DNA of 64,000 bases. It comes from Rhizoctonia solani. Its lineage: Eukaryota > Basidiomycota > Agaricomycetes > Cantharellales > Ceratobasidiaceae. Under the pieces are notes generated by a model. The model did not search any database, was not told where the DNA came from, and was given only the letters and a program-made list of their open reading frames with translations. Each line of letters starts with the position of its first letter. The stretch's first letter is position 1. The position numbers and the translations under genes were made by a program. Below are positions 21,901 to 32,291 of this stretch, in pieces. Where the stretch lies: positions 1,860,001 to 1,924,000 of the forward strand of contig NC_057376.1 in the NCBI RefSeq assembly GCF_016906535.1, read 5' to 3'.

Positions 21901-22324
21901 GTCAATAAGGGGGGCTTCCGCCGTTAACCAAGTCATGCCTAATATAGCCGGTGTTTTGCCAATAGGGCAAACAAGAAAAGGGATGGAGTGGGAATGGCCA
22001 TTGGCCAAGACCGCAAGGTGAACCTGGTGCCAAATGCGACCAGTCTGGGAAATTGTACCATCTAGCATCCTCACTACTCGTGGATTTTCAAGTAGGGTTT
22101 TTGGAATTTTGAGTTTTTCTACCACAATGGGGGATATAAAATTAGAGGTGGCGCCGGAGTCTATGAGGGTCTTGATGGGTTCTCCCTGGGAATTTTGGAC
22201 GTGTAGATTGATGAATAATAGTGGTTTTTATTTGAATCCAGACCAACAGAAACAAATTCTACAAGATTATCTACAAAGTCCTTTTTTGGAGTTGGGGGCT
22301 TGGCAGCAGTCCTCAACTTCAATC
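18910..22324 (-). pseudogene. pol: Pol of inner element, nearly intact
   Basis: An uninterrupted frame of 1,071 codons (22125 to 18910) covers RT ([24 protein letters not shown]), RNase H (ETDASG, THDKELLAI), integrase (SYDFITGF, ISDRG, GQTERVN; all three catalytic residues kept) and chromodomain (EEYKVEQIIDSKRQ...WEPEELLEH). The protease segment upstream is in another frame: a run of five A (plus strand T, 22225-22229) stands where relatives have six, so the frame leaves the path at SNKN and IDSGATSNF is out of phase. With that one base as it stands, gag slippage leads only to a short product. It is the candidate for most recent activity, if the indel is a sequencing error or very young. Confidence 0.9.
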
Positions 22325-23515
22325 TTTTCCCAAAACCTCTTCTTCTGCCACCTTGGCAACCTCCTTGATCGTGGCTTTCCAGCCGTTGGGGCACTGTTTG
22401 ATTCCGTGGCCCTTCTGGCCGCACTTGACACAAAGGCCAGACGCGCGGCGGCAATCCCTTTCTTCTGGTGTGACATAATTAGGGTCCTCTGAAAGGCAGA
22501 CCCGTTGAGTGGTGGTAGTGGTGGAAGTGGCCACGGTGGCCGGGGACTTGGCAGGGAGCTTCTTAGGACGGTTTTCCTTGTTTTCCCGACGAGTGTTGTC
22601 AATTTTGACCGAGGCGGCAAATATGGCCTCTAGGTCGTCGTCGGGAATATTGTCCTTAGTGGACAAGAGTTCTTTCACCTTCCAGTGAAGGCCGCGCGTA
22701 AACTGGGCAATGTATGCCTCAGTGTTCCAGTCAAGTTCCGCCATGAGGTTGCGGAATTCGGTGACGTACTCAGACGTGGTTGTGGTCTGAGTTAGTGCGG
22801 CAATCTTCCTGGCGGCCGCCCTCTTTGCGTCTGGGTCGGCGAAGGCTTCTTTGAACTTGGCCGTTAAGGCCGGGATGGTGGTTGGAGGATTTCCCTCGCC
22901 CTTGATGATGGTTCCAATGATGGGGAGGGCCCAGTCGGCGGCCTTGTCTGTCATGTGGTATAAAATCCATACCACCATCTGTTCCTCCTCATCAAATTGA
23001 TCCCTGTGTAGGGCAACCCAAAGTAGCATCCGATCGAGCCATTGTGTGGCCTTCCTTCCCCTGGTATCTCCCTTATAAGGGTCCGGTAACTCCATTTTGG
23101 GTTGTTTCACCAAGGACCCGGAGTCAAAGGGGGTGAGGGAACTAAGGGAGCGTTTAGGCGTTCCCATAGGCTCCTTTTTGGGGGCTCTTCTTGGCTCCTC
23201 TTCTTCCTTGGAGTCAAAACCTGTGCCTCTGGAAGGGCGGAAGGGGGCCTTGAGTCCAGGTCTAATCGTTCCTGGAGTGTGCGCTTCTCCCCCTGTATGG
23301 GTGGGGGGAGTGATAGGCCCAGTCGATGGGCCAGGCTTGGCTTGGGCTCCGCCCTGATCCTTGTCTCCAACAAGGTCGTTGGTCTCCTTGCATATGGCTT
23401 TGAGCTCAGAGAGCTGTTGGCCTTGAGTGTGGATTTGGGCCTGCAAGGACCCAACTTGGCTGGTGAGGGTTTGGATAGCCTCGAGGAGAGAGGCAAGGGT
23501 CGGCTCCGGTTCCAT
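22319..23515 (-). CDS. gag: Gag polyprotein, inner element
   Basis: Starts MEPEPTLASLLEAIQTLTSQVG at 23515 (the frame is open 21 codons further upstream, to 23578, starting MAARSQPP). The domain order is as in the other family II Gags: coiled-coil-like N-terminus, linker, capsid-like domain (QWLDRMLLWVALHRDQFDEEE), CCHC knuckle CVKCGQKGHGIKQC, end VLGKD. Uninterrupted. Confidence 0.92.
   Translation of the reverse strand: MEPEPTLASLLEAIQTLTSQVGSLQAQIHTQGQQLSELKAICKETNDLVGDKDQGGAQAKPGPSTGPITPPTHTGGEAHTPGTIRPGLKAPFRPSRGTGFDSKEEEEPRRAPKKEPMGTPKRSLSSLTPFDSGSLVKQPKMELPDPYKGDTRGRKATQWLDRMLLWVALHRDQFDEEEQMVVWILYHMTDKAADWALPIIGTIIKGEGNPPTTIPALTAKFKEAFADPDAKRAAARKIAALTQTTTTSEYVTEFRNLMAELDWNTEAYIAQFTRGLHWKVKELLSTKDNIPDDDLEAIFAASVKIDNTRRENKENRPKKLPAKSPATVATSTTTTTQRVCLSEDPNYVTPEERDCRRASGLCVKCGQKGHGIKQCPNGWKATIKEVAKVAEEEVLGKD
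22325..22331 (-). promoter_or_regulatory. -1 ribosomal frameshift site
   Basis: GGGAAAA on the minus strand in phase G GGA AAA, followed by GAT TGA. Confidence 0.75.
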
Positions 23516-24021
23516 TCCAGGCAGGTGTTGTGGAGGGGGTGATGAGCTGCGAGAGGGTGGTTGGGAGCGGGCTGCCACGGAACGTTGACTGGAGCGGCTG
23601 GTAGGACGGGAGTAGGGGTGAGGGATGCCAGAGCGTGTGGATGGAATAATGGATACGGCGTGGGGAGGATAGGTGCCTGATACAGGACTTATGAGCGGTT
23701 TTTATACAGTATGTATACGCTAAACCCTTGCGTCAAATACCTAGCGTTGGACAATCCCTACAACAAATCAACAGATCTGGCGATCGTGATATGAGCGGGT
23801 TTTTTGCAAGCGGGTACTTCAGCTGACTAGGGTCGCTAACTGCAGAGTTCCGGCAAAACTTGTGGTATGCGGACAATAGGACTCGTTAGCCTTATAGCAA
23901 TTTGGTACTACGTGGGGGTGGGGGACTTTTGATTATTATGTCCCGCAAGGTAGCCCCAATCACGGTTTTTTCCCTTGTGCTAGTACTAGGAGTCTTCTCG
24001 TTTGTTGATCAAGCCTACAAG

Positions 24022-24034
24022 AAGTCAATTTTAC
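24022..24034 (-). promoter_or_regulatory. Primer binding site, self-priming type
   Basis: GTAAAATTGACTT on the minus strand, two bases from the 5' LTR (24037). The partner in that LTR reads AAGTCGATTTTAC, still with CpG, so one G-U pair is needed. Confidence 0.75.
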
Positions 24035-24036
24035 AA

Positions 24037-24607
24037 TGTCGTACACCACTGTAAGGTGGGTACACGCTGGTGAAGGCGGGCGCTTGTGGCCGTACTACTA
24101 CACTAGCTGACGTAATCTAACTATCTAGGCTAACTACTTGTCTCACTAAGTCGCTTAAGGCGACGACTAACTAACTGCTGATGACGCGGGGGGGCCTTAG
24201 GCCTGGAGGTGTGGTGAGTGAGGTAAGGGGTAATGCGTTAGCAGAACTACTGGGGGCCGGCTACTTAGCTGGCTGATGCCTCCTCAATGGATATGAGACA
24301 AGGTAAAATCGACTTGGTGTCTCCAAGCAATTTTCCTGCTGTATATATAGACAAAAGCACACTATCTACATGGTCTGTGCTCGTGAGAGAAAGAAGTAGC
24401 TAAGACAAATGAGAAGCGTGCTGCGGGCTGCGCAGAAGCGTGGATTTCTCCTAAGCGCCCTTGGCACGGCATCTCGGCGCGGCATCTCGGCATAATAAGC
24501 GCCAAGATCACGTGATCGAAAAACAAAAGATATCCAGTCCGTAAAAAATACTATAAATATCAGAAAAACTGTGCGAGTCCAATGGTATATGTTAGGAGGT
24601 TATGACA
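24037..24607 (-). repeat. 5' LTR of inner element
   Basis: 571 bp. It keeps CpG at several sites where the 3' LTR has TpG or CpA. Confidence 0.95.
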
Positions 24608-25471
24608 CGGACAGAGGAACCACGTTCACAGGAAAGTTCCTCAGGGCCCTCTACCAAAGATTAGGAGTCAAACCGTTGTTCTCCTCAGCCTACCACCCAG
24701 AATCAGATGGGCAAACAGAGCAAGTGAACCAGTTTATTGAATTCTACCTCCGTTCCTACGTAGCTGCGGATCATTCAGATTGGACCACGTGGTTGCCCCT
24801 GGCAGAATACGCTTACAATAATGCCAAGCACGCCTCCACAGGGAAGACACCCTTTGAACTGGTCTACGGAAGAAACCCGGTAATGAACCCATCCAATGTA
24901 CCATCCAACGTCCCAGAAGCAGATCAGGTAGCAGACACCCTAGCACAAGAATGGAAAGAAGCCAAGTCAGCCCTCAGGATGAGCAAGGAACAAATGACCA
25001 GGAATCAAGGAGCAATACCGGAGTACCAAGTAGGCAAAAAAGTTTGGTTAGATGGAAGGAATGTGGAACTCAGAACCAATTCCAACAAACTAGACCCTAA
25101 ACGACTAGGCCCTTTTGAAGTTACAGAAAAAGTGTCAAGCCACGCTTACCGCCTCAAATTACCGGAATCCTTAAAAATCCATGATGTGTTCTACATAGGA
25201 CTCCTGTCAAAGGTACACAAATCTCCAAGCCAGCCGTTTCCAGAATGCCCCCCACCTGAAACAATAGAAGGGGAGGAAGAATACAAGGTTGAACAGATCA
25301 TTGACTCCAAACAACAACGGGGGAAATGGTTCTACTTGATAAAATGGAAGGGTTACGGACCAGAGGACAATTCCTGGGAGCCAGAAGAACTGTTGGAACA
25401 CAGCCAAGAAGAGATCAAGCGTTTTAACCAAGCTAGACTCAGAAAGGCTTGTGACACCGCCAAGAGCCTTT

Positions 25472-25484
25472 AAGGGGGGGGCAA
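25472..25484 (+). other. Polypurine tract of middle element
   Basis: AAGGGGGGGGCAA between the pol stop and the 3' LTR. Confidence 0.75.
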
Positions 25485-26045
25485 TGTTACAACCTCCCTA
25501 AATATACCATTAGAATTGCTCGTTTTTTCTATTATTTTTAGTATTTTTTACGGACTTGATATCTTCTGTTTTTCAATCACGTGATCTCGGCGCTTATTTA
25601 TGCCAAGATGCCGTGCCAAGATGCCGTGCCAAGGGCGCTTGGGAGAAATCCACGCTTCCGCGCAGTCCGCAGCACGCTTCTCTTTTCACATGTAGGCTTC
25701 TATTCACACACGCACAGACCACATGTAGTTAGTAGTACTGTCTATATATACAGCAGGGAAATCGCTTGGAACCACCAAGTTGATTTTACCTTGTCTCTTA
25801 TTCACTAGAGAAGGTAGCCAGCCAGCTAAGTAGCCGGCCCCCAGTAGTAACAGTAACACTCACCCCTTTACTTGACCTACCACACCTCCAGGCCTCAGGC
25901 CCCACCGCCATCAGTAGTTAGTAGTAAGCCGCCTTAAGCGGTATTAGATAGCCTTAGTTAGGTAGATTACATAAGCAGTGTCTGTAGTAGTTACGGCCTT
26001 AAGCGCCCCCACTAGCAAGTACCCACCTTACAGTGGTGTACAACA
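25485..26045 (+). repeat. 3' LTR of middle element
   Basis: 561 bp. Differs from 13513-14073 at two CpG positions only. Followed by TGCAA and the resumed RT frame of the outer element. Confidence 0.95.
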
Positions 26046-27062
26046 TGCAAGCTCTCCAAGTGCCACTTCCACATCACTACGGTTGATTATCTTGGCATTG
26101 TCATATCCCCCACCGGCTTTTCCATGGACCAGAAGAAGATTGAGGCGGTCACATCATGGCCTCAACCCAAGACGGTCAAACAGGTCCAGGCTTTTCTAGG
26201 GTTTGTCAATTACCTCAGACGTTTCATCCCAAATTTCAGCACGGTTGCATGCCCTCTCCACAACCTCACCAGAAAGGAGACCCCCTGGTCATGGGGTAAA
26301 ACAGAAGAGGATGCATTCCAGGAATTGAAGACTCTTGTCACCAAATCCCCGGTTCTCATTCATTCCAACCCAGAACTACCCTACTACCTAGAGACAGACG
26401 CATCAGGGGTAGCCATGGGAGCCATATTGAGTCAACAAGGAGAGGACAACTGGCTTCATCCAATTGCATACATGTTGAAGTCCTTCTCTGGTGCTGAGGC
26501 TAACTATGATACGCATGACAAGGAACTCCTAGCCATCATCAAGGCCCTGGAGGAATGGCGTATCTTCCTAGAAGCAACGGATAGACCCATACAGGTGTTC
26601 ACGGATCATCAAAACTTGGAATATTGGATGCAGGCCAGAACATTCAATTGCAGGCATGCCCAATGGCGCATATTCTTGAGCAATTTCAACTTTGAGATCC
26701 ACTATTGCCCAGGAAAGCAATTGGGAAAGCCAGATGCACTATCCAGAAGGGCAGATTACGTAGACACGTTACCAGAACCAGAGGTCATGTTACCAGCAGA
26801 AGTCTTTGCCAATACCTCAGAGGAAGAAGTTGAAATTGTCACAGAGATTTGCTCCAAGCTCAGGGAAGATCCATTGCTAGAACCCATCATTCAATTTCTC
26901 ACAGAGGACACGGACAATGCACCCCCCTCCATTTGGAAAGCTTACAGGGACTATGATTGGGAAGAGGACCTCCTATGGTATCAAGGGAAGCTAGTTGTCC
27001 CAGACTCAGAGATCCTGAAAGAACGTCTCCTGAAGGAATTCCATGACTCCCCACTGGCAGGC

Positions 27063-27235
27063 TGTCATAAACAGAGGAAAATAGAACTAGCCAGAATTGA
27101 ACCAGCTTGACCACTAAGCCATAGAGCCCTATTATTCCTCTGCTGACAACCCATGATTACACCTGCTACCCCCCAAATTTGGGCTTGGGCCAGCATGCAA
27201 CCACTTGTACTGGTCATGTGACCGTGTCCAGGACA
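27063..27235 (+). mobile_element. 173-bp LTR-like insertion
   Basis: TGTCATAAAC...CCAGGACA flanked by CAGGC (27058-27062, 27236-27240). Without it the outer pol reads LAGHLGQQ. It has TG...CA ends and a 5-bp duplication as for a solo LTR, but is very short; no promoter motif was recognised. It could be a TRIM-type or very small LTR. Strand is arbitrary. Confidence 0.8.
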
Positions 27236-27458
27236 CAGGCCATCTGGGACAACAGCAAACCCTAGAATTACTGAATAGGAACTACTGGTGGCCGGGAATG
27301 AAATCCTCAGCCAAGGAATGGGTTGAGTGCTGCCCAACATGTCAAGCCAACCGTTGCCCTCATGCACTGGTCATCACTCTCAAGCCACTGGAAGTCCCAC
27401 CATACCCATTCCATACAATCTCCTATGACTTTATCACAGGATTCCCAAAGTCACAAGG

Positions 27459-28980
27459 TGTTATGGATATGACATTTCTTCTTTAATCTGTACTTATTTT
27501 ATTAATTACACTAGTAATCTCACAGTAAATAAATGAGATAAAGATGCAAACTAAGGTTTTCAAGGTCCCTCTATCCAATAGTGACCTTTACAAAACCTAC
27601 AAAGCTCAGGAATACCCTTAATATGCGATGCCTTTTGCATATATGCTGTTTTCTCACTCATTTAAATATATATAAATTCAGCTGAGTAGATAAACAGTAA
27701 CAAGTAATATTTCTCTTGTTTGTAGTATTTATTATTCAAGATTCTATCTTGTGGCTACACACAGAAATATTCAGGGTCCCCCCTGTTGCATAGACAAGTG
27801 CTCCGGCGCTTAATCAGCCCTTAAGCGCCGACGCACTAAATGCGCCTTTTCTCCATCACCCGGGCATCCCACACTGCCGAATTACTTGCGCTTAGGTGCG
27901 CATGTTTGTGCGCTCCAGAACGCTGGGTCAAACTCCCAAAACGGACAACATTTGGCTGAGTTATGCCCCATTTACTGTAAGTACCCAATGCAGCGGTATC
28001 TTACCTTTGGGACTGTTTACTCCAAGGGTGAAACACTTAGCCTGGGGACATCTAAGGACCAACACAGGTAAATACTGCCTTGGGGCAGACAATGCCTTGG
28101 GGCAGATATTAGGATCTGTTGTTTGTTTACTATGTACCAAAGTATTGGCTCACTCAAGTGTTTCAGTTGCCACATGTACCTCCTGTACCCCCTCTTGGTA
28201 TCAATCATGTATATACTTGTTTGTGCGCCTTCTCAGGGTATAAAAGGACCCTGTGAAGACGCTTCTAATGCATCCATTTATCCACTCTTATATATTGACA
28301 TATACACACAAGCCTTTAACAGCTTATCTGCGCATTTACTTTAGTGATTGACTCACTGTAAATAGCATAGGAGGTTATTTGGCGCACTAAGACCATAGGC
28401 CAGTCCCAACAGACACAGGGTAACCTATTAGTGTACTTACTGCAACCCTGTGCCCCTTGACTGTCACAGTTGTTGAGTTCAACATTGAGTATAGTGCAAT
28501 GGTACTGTAAGGATTGTTGTGATTGAGTGATAGTGTTTCAATCCACCATAACCCCTATATTGTAGATATCTTTACCTACAATATCTCATAAATCCTAGAT
28601 ATATTTTAGGTAAACCCCATAAGTCTTAAGTCTTACTTAAGCATATATAAGTCCTATACTTATTAGGCAAATCCTATAAATCCTGTACATTAGTCAGGTA
28701 ACCCTCTTACTTAAGGTACTATCCTAGAGACCTTAAGTATACATACCCTTAGTCACTTAGGCTTAAGTAACATTAGTCTAAGGTACTATACATAACCAAC
28801 CACCTGCACTTCATAGTTGCTAGACTATTGTTAGGAGTTGTTATTCCTGATAATCTAGCCTATATTGTGCATATATTCTGTGCATATATTCTGATTCTTA
28901 ATACTAGTTCTTAGTTATTCTCATATACATTTTGTATATAGTAACTCTTTCTTACTCCTGTACTTACACAACTCTTAACA
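27459..28980 (+). mobile_element. 1,522-bp solo LTR in outer integrase
   Basis: TGTTATGGATATG...CTCTTAACA flanked by CAAGG (27454-27458, 28981-28985). Removal rejoins FPKSQG and YDAILVV. It contains GGTATAAAAG (28237-28246) and a perfect inverted repeat CGGCGCTTAA/TTAAGCGCCG (27804-27813, 27821-27830). The 3' third matches 384-934. No coding region was seen. Confidence 0.88.
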
Positions 28981-29996
28981 CAAGGTTATGATGCAATCTT
29001 GGTGGTAATAGACTCCTTCTCAAAATTTGGCCACTTCATCCCCACCTTGAAAAAGGTGACAGCCAAAGGACTGGCAGACTTGTTCATTACCCACATTTGG
29101 AAACTGCACAGACTACCAATCAGAACCGTCTCAGACAGAGGAACCACGTTCACGGGAAAATTCCTCAGGGCCCTCTACCAAAGACTGGGAGTCAAACCAT
29201 TGTTCTCTTCAGCTTACCACCCCAAATCAGATGGCCAGACAGAACGGGTAAACCAGTTTATTGAATTCTACCTCCAATCCTATGTAGCTGCAGACCATTC
29301 AGATTGGGCCACATGGTTACCCTTGGCAGAATACGCTTACAACAATGCCAAGCACGCGTTGACAGGAAGAACACCCTTTGAATTGGTCTATGGGAGAAAT
29401 CCGGTGATGAACCCCTCCAACGTACCATCCAATGTCCCAGAGGCAGATCAATTAATAGACAATCTAGCCAACAAATGGAAAGAAGCGGAAGCCGCCCTCA
29501 GGATGAGTAAGGAGAGAATGGTCAGGGACAAAGGAACTATACTGGAATATTCAATTGGCAAGAAAGTCTGGCTGGACGGAAAGAATGTAGAACTAAGGAC
29601 CAACTCCAATAAGCTAGACCCCAAAAGATTGGGCCCCTTTGAGATCTTGGAGAAAATTTCCAGTCATGCATACCGCCTGAAATTACCCAAGACCCTGAAA
29701 ATCCACAACGTATTCTATGTGGGACTCCTGTCCAAGGTTCACAAATCTCCTAGCCAACCGTTTCTGGAACAACCTCCCCCTGAGACAATAGAGGGAGAAG
29801 AGGAATACAAGGTGGAACAGATTATTGACTCCAAGAGGCAACAAGGAAAATGGTTCTACCTAATCAAATGGAAGGGCTATGGGCCTGAAGACAACTCATG
29901 GGAACCCAAGGAGCTTCTAGAACACAGTCAGGAAGAAATCAGCTGCTTTAATAAGTCAGGACTGAAAAAGGCTTGTGACTCCACCAAGAGCCTTTA

Positions 29997-30008
29997 AGGG
30001 GGGGGCAA
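29997..30008 (+). other. Polypurine tract of outer element
   Basis: A G-run followed by CAA between the pol stop and the 3' LTR. Confidence 0.7.
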
Positions 30009-30570
30009 TGTTATAACCTCCTTATCTATACCACTGGAATCACACAAATTTTCTCTTATTTTTAGTATTTTTTACGGACTTGATATCTTTTGTTTTTTGA
30101 TCACGTGATCTCGGCGCTTATTTATGCCAAGATGCCGCGCCAAGATGCCGTGCCAAGGGCGCTTAGGAGAAATCCACGCTTCTGCGCAGTCCGCAGCACA
30201 ATTCTCATTTCACACATGTACTTCCTTTCTCACACGCACAGACCATGTAGATAGTGCGCTCTCTTCTATATATACAGCAGGGAAATTGCTTGGAGACCCC
30301 AAGTCAATTTTACCTTGTCTCTTACTCATTAGAGAAGGTAGTCAGCCAGCTAAGTAGCCGGCCCCCAGTAGCACCAATCACTTACCCTTTATATCTCACC
30401 TACCACACCTCCCAGGCCTAAGGCCCCCTTGCAGTAGCATAGAGACAGTAGGCCACCTTAAGCGGTAATAGTATAGCCTTAGATAGCAGATTACATAAGT
30501 CACCTGTAGTAGTACGGCCTTAAGCGCCCACCCACCAGCATGTACCCAACCTTACAGTTGGCGTACAACA
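30009..30570 (+). repeat. 3' LTR of outer element
   Basis: 562 bp. Three differences from 2352-2913, each CpG versus CpA. Followed by the target duplication CCCTG and then the final 20 bp of the solo LTR that hosts the element. Confidence 0.95.
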
Positions 30571-30575
30571 CCCTG

Positions 30576-30595
30576 GTATATGTGTGTCTACAACA
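30576..30595 (-). repeat. Last 20 bp of the solo LTR that begins at 1791
   Basis: GTATATGTGTGTCTACAACA completes the family I LTR; AATGC follows, matching 1786-1790. Confidence 0.88.
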
Positions 30596-30610
30596 AATGC
30601 TCACCCCCAG

Positions 30611-31194
30611 TGTCATAGACACACGTATACCAAGGACTTTTATTCTGACTTTCTCAATTTTAAATGAAGTCAAACAGACAACATTTTTGATCACATGACT
30701 TTGGAGCTTATATCATATGCTAAACGCCAAGGCATGTCCCCATCTGTGCTTACTTCATCATATGTAGCCACCTCCACCTGATGACATCATTATGACATGT
30801 CAGTGACATGTATGCATGAGTAAGGCCAACTGCAGAGCAGGGTTCTTATTTTCAATTAGATAGCTTCTCTTCACATGGACAATGTATTTGTAATTAGTCT
30901 CTCCTGTAATATGGAAGGAGGTCAACTGACCATGGTAACACCCAGTTCAATTACCTCTTGTTGCATTCCCACCACTGTACAAGGCTCTAAAGCCAGTAAT
31001 TACTTAGTCACATGCCTTAAGCATTGTTCCCACTGTACTTAGGTAGCTTGGCAACGCCTTACAGTGCCTTGTCACCATAGTTAGTTAGTTTGTTGTTGTA
31101 GGTAGATCCCACACTGCCTTAAGTGGTTTCATACTTAGTTCTATACAGCCACAAGCGCCTGCTGCCTTGACACCCCTTAAGGACATCTAGGACA
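30611..31194 (+). repeat. Solo family I LTR
   Basis: 584 bp, TGTCATAGACACACG...CATCTAGGACA, flanked by CCCAG (30606-30610, 31195-31199). It lies in the same relic pol gene: LTPS before, N after. Much CpG has been lost compared with 4880-5472. Confidence 0.88.
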
Positions 31195-31203
31195 CCCAGT
31201 AAC

Positions 31204-32205
31204 TGTTGTAACCACACTGTAAGGTGAGTTACTTGCTAGTGGGCAGGTGCTTATGGCTGTACTACTACAATGTAAGACTGACTAGGCTATACTACTTGTA
31301 TCTAAGACTGCTTAGGGCAGCATGGGTAATGCTATCTACAGCATGGAGGGGCCAAAGGCCAGTGAGGGGTGACTACTGACTAGCTACTGGTAAGTAAAGG
31401 GTCTTATGGACCCAACTCTACTGCTGACTACTGGATACCTGTCTCTGCTGGTAGACAAGGTAAAATCAACTTGGGGACTCCTGTCATAACCCATATCTGG
31501 AAGAGTTATTACCATATATATCCACTGTCAAAGATATATAGTATATGTGATGCACAGTGATATATTAATAATATATGTTGCTGGGGGACATTGCACTCCC
31601 CCTGCCCCCCTAGCTGCAGGCCAATGTTAATGCCTGCAGGCAAGGTCTGAATATTATATTATTATAGAAGAGATTATGTCATCCCCCCCACCTCAAATCT
31701 GTAGTAGTTTAGTATAGTATTTGATAAAGGACTGGAGGGGGGGAGGTCATGTGACCCTGGTGGACTGTCAGTCTCTAAGTCATGAGCCCTTAGAGTAATG
31801 ACAGTTCTGACTGCATATATGTGAGTATATGCGGCCTTCTAGAGACTGTGGAATATCCTATTAGTAGGTGGCTTGGTCAGGAGACATGCCAGCAAAGGCA
31901 TGGGTCATGACAACTCCAAGCAATTTTCCTGCTGTATATATGCACTGTATCAACTAATTTACAAAATATAAGCATGAGAGAAAGAAGTCTAAAAGTAAAA
32001 AAGAAGGGTGCTGCAGGCTGTGCAGAAGCATGTTTCTTATCTAGGTGCCCTTGGTGCAGCATCTTGGCAGGTCTTGGCATGGCATCTTAGCATAGTAAGC
32101 ACCAAGATCATGTGATTGAAAAAGTAAAGATAATAAGTCCATAAAAAATAGTAGAAATATCAGAAAAAATGGAAGAATCCATCCAGCTTTCTAGTACCAT
32201 TAAGT
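31204..32205 (-). repeat. Degraded family II LTR, reverse, with an insert
   Basis: Starts TGTTGTAACCACACTG and carries the family II blocks in reverse order (GGTAAAATCAACTTGG, TATATATGC, GTGCCCTTGG). It is split at 31482-31912 by another LTR. The end near 32205 is too eroded to place exactly. Confidence 0.75.
31482..31912 (+). mobile_element. 431-bp solo LTR-like insertion
   Basis: TGTCATAACCC...GGGTCATGACA: the ends form an 11-bp imperfect inverted repeat. Flanked by ACTCC (31477-31481, 31913-31917). A second copy lies reversed at 34167-34633. It has a run of CCCCCTGCCCCCC and A/T-rich arms but no coding region. The strand is relative. Confidence 0.85.
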
Positions 32206-32291
32206 ATCAAGCAGGTCATCCAGATACTTGAGGACACAATCAGCCATTGTCTCTAATAAGAGTAGCAATACATCCAGGACACACAATTTTG
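32206..32291. other. Short unassigned stretch
   Basis: Between the degraded family II LTR and the next solo LTR. Nothing recognisable. Confidence 0.5.

Larger units (their letters stand above)
18327..24607 (-). mobile_element. Inner family II chromovirus inside the middle element
   Basis: Reverse-oriented, 6,281 bp, LTRs 18327-18898 (572 bp) and 24037-24607 (571 bp), target duplication CGGAC (18322-18326, 24608-24612). It lies between the Asp and Arg codons of ISDRG in the middle integrase. It carries no further insertion and has the longest intact pol of the window, but one base is missing near the start of pol. The LTRs differ by 11 transitions (9 at CpG) and a one-base indel in a G run. 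Confidence 0.96.
15772..25473 (+). pseudogene. pol: Pol of middle element, split by the inner element
   Basis: Coding parts 15772-18326 and 24613-25473. Protease (LIDSGATSNF), reverse transcriptase, RNase H (ETDASGVAM, DHRNLEYW), integrase (zinc-binding region, SYDFI, ISDRG, GQTEQVN) and chromodomain (EEYKVEQIIDSKQ...WEP). Defects: the RT active site reads YLDN instead of YLDD (about 16849-16860), consistent with a CpG transition GACGAT to GACAAT; a TGA at 16917-16919 replaces the Arg of SRLMKN; and the inner element splits KTISD from RGTTF at 18327. The protein ends AKSL with its stop touching the polypurine tract. Confidence 0.93.
13513..26045 (+). mobile_element. Middle family II chromovirus inside outer pol
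   Basis: 561-bp LTRs (13513-14073, 25485-26045) and target duplication TGCAA (13508-13512, 26046-26050). It sits in the reverse transcriptase of the outer element, between QLFC and KLSKC. It carries the inner element at 18327-24607; without it the length is 6,247 bp. The LTRs differ at two positions, both CpG. Confidence 0.96.
4619..29997 (+). pseudogene. pol: Pol of the outer element, split in five pieces
   Basis: The pieces are 4619-4879 (linker and protease with IDSGATSNF), 12595-13512 (end of protease, reverse transcriptase with YLDDILIF), 26051-27062 (rest of RT, RNase H with ETDASG, zinc-binding N-terminus of integrase), 27241-27458 (NYWWPGMK, SYDFITGFPKS) and 28986-29997 (integrase core with VSDRG and GQTERVN, 35 residues apart, then a chromodomain EEYKVEQIIDSK...WEP). 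Joined in thought, the domain order is the normal chromovirus order. Besides the insertions there is an in-frame TGA at 13109-13111 where relatives have Arg, consistent with CGA to TGA. The stop TAA at 29995-29997 runs directly into the polypurine tract. Confidence 0.93.
2352..30570 (+). mobile_element. Outer family II Ty3/gypsy chromovirus (interrupted)
   Basis: LTR retrotransposon with 562-bp LTRs (2352-2913 and 30009-30570), target duplication CCCTG, a self-complementary primer site, gag, pol (protease, reverse transcriptase, RNase H, integrase, chromodomain) and a G-rich polypurine tract. Four later insertions (4880-12589, 13513-26045, 27063-27235, 27459-28980) swell it to 28.2 kb; without them it is 6,261 bp. 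Each insertion is flanked by its own 5-bp duplication (GTGAG, TGCAA, CAGGC, CAAGG), so the host sequence can be read across. The LTRs differ at only three positions, all CpG. Confidence 0.96.

Noticed and set aside
27886..28344. Three overlapping ORFs in the 1,522-bp LTR
   Set aside because: No similarity to retroviral or other proteins; the region contains a TATA box and sits within a solo LTR.
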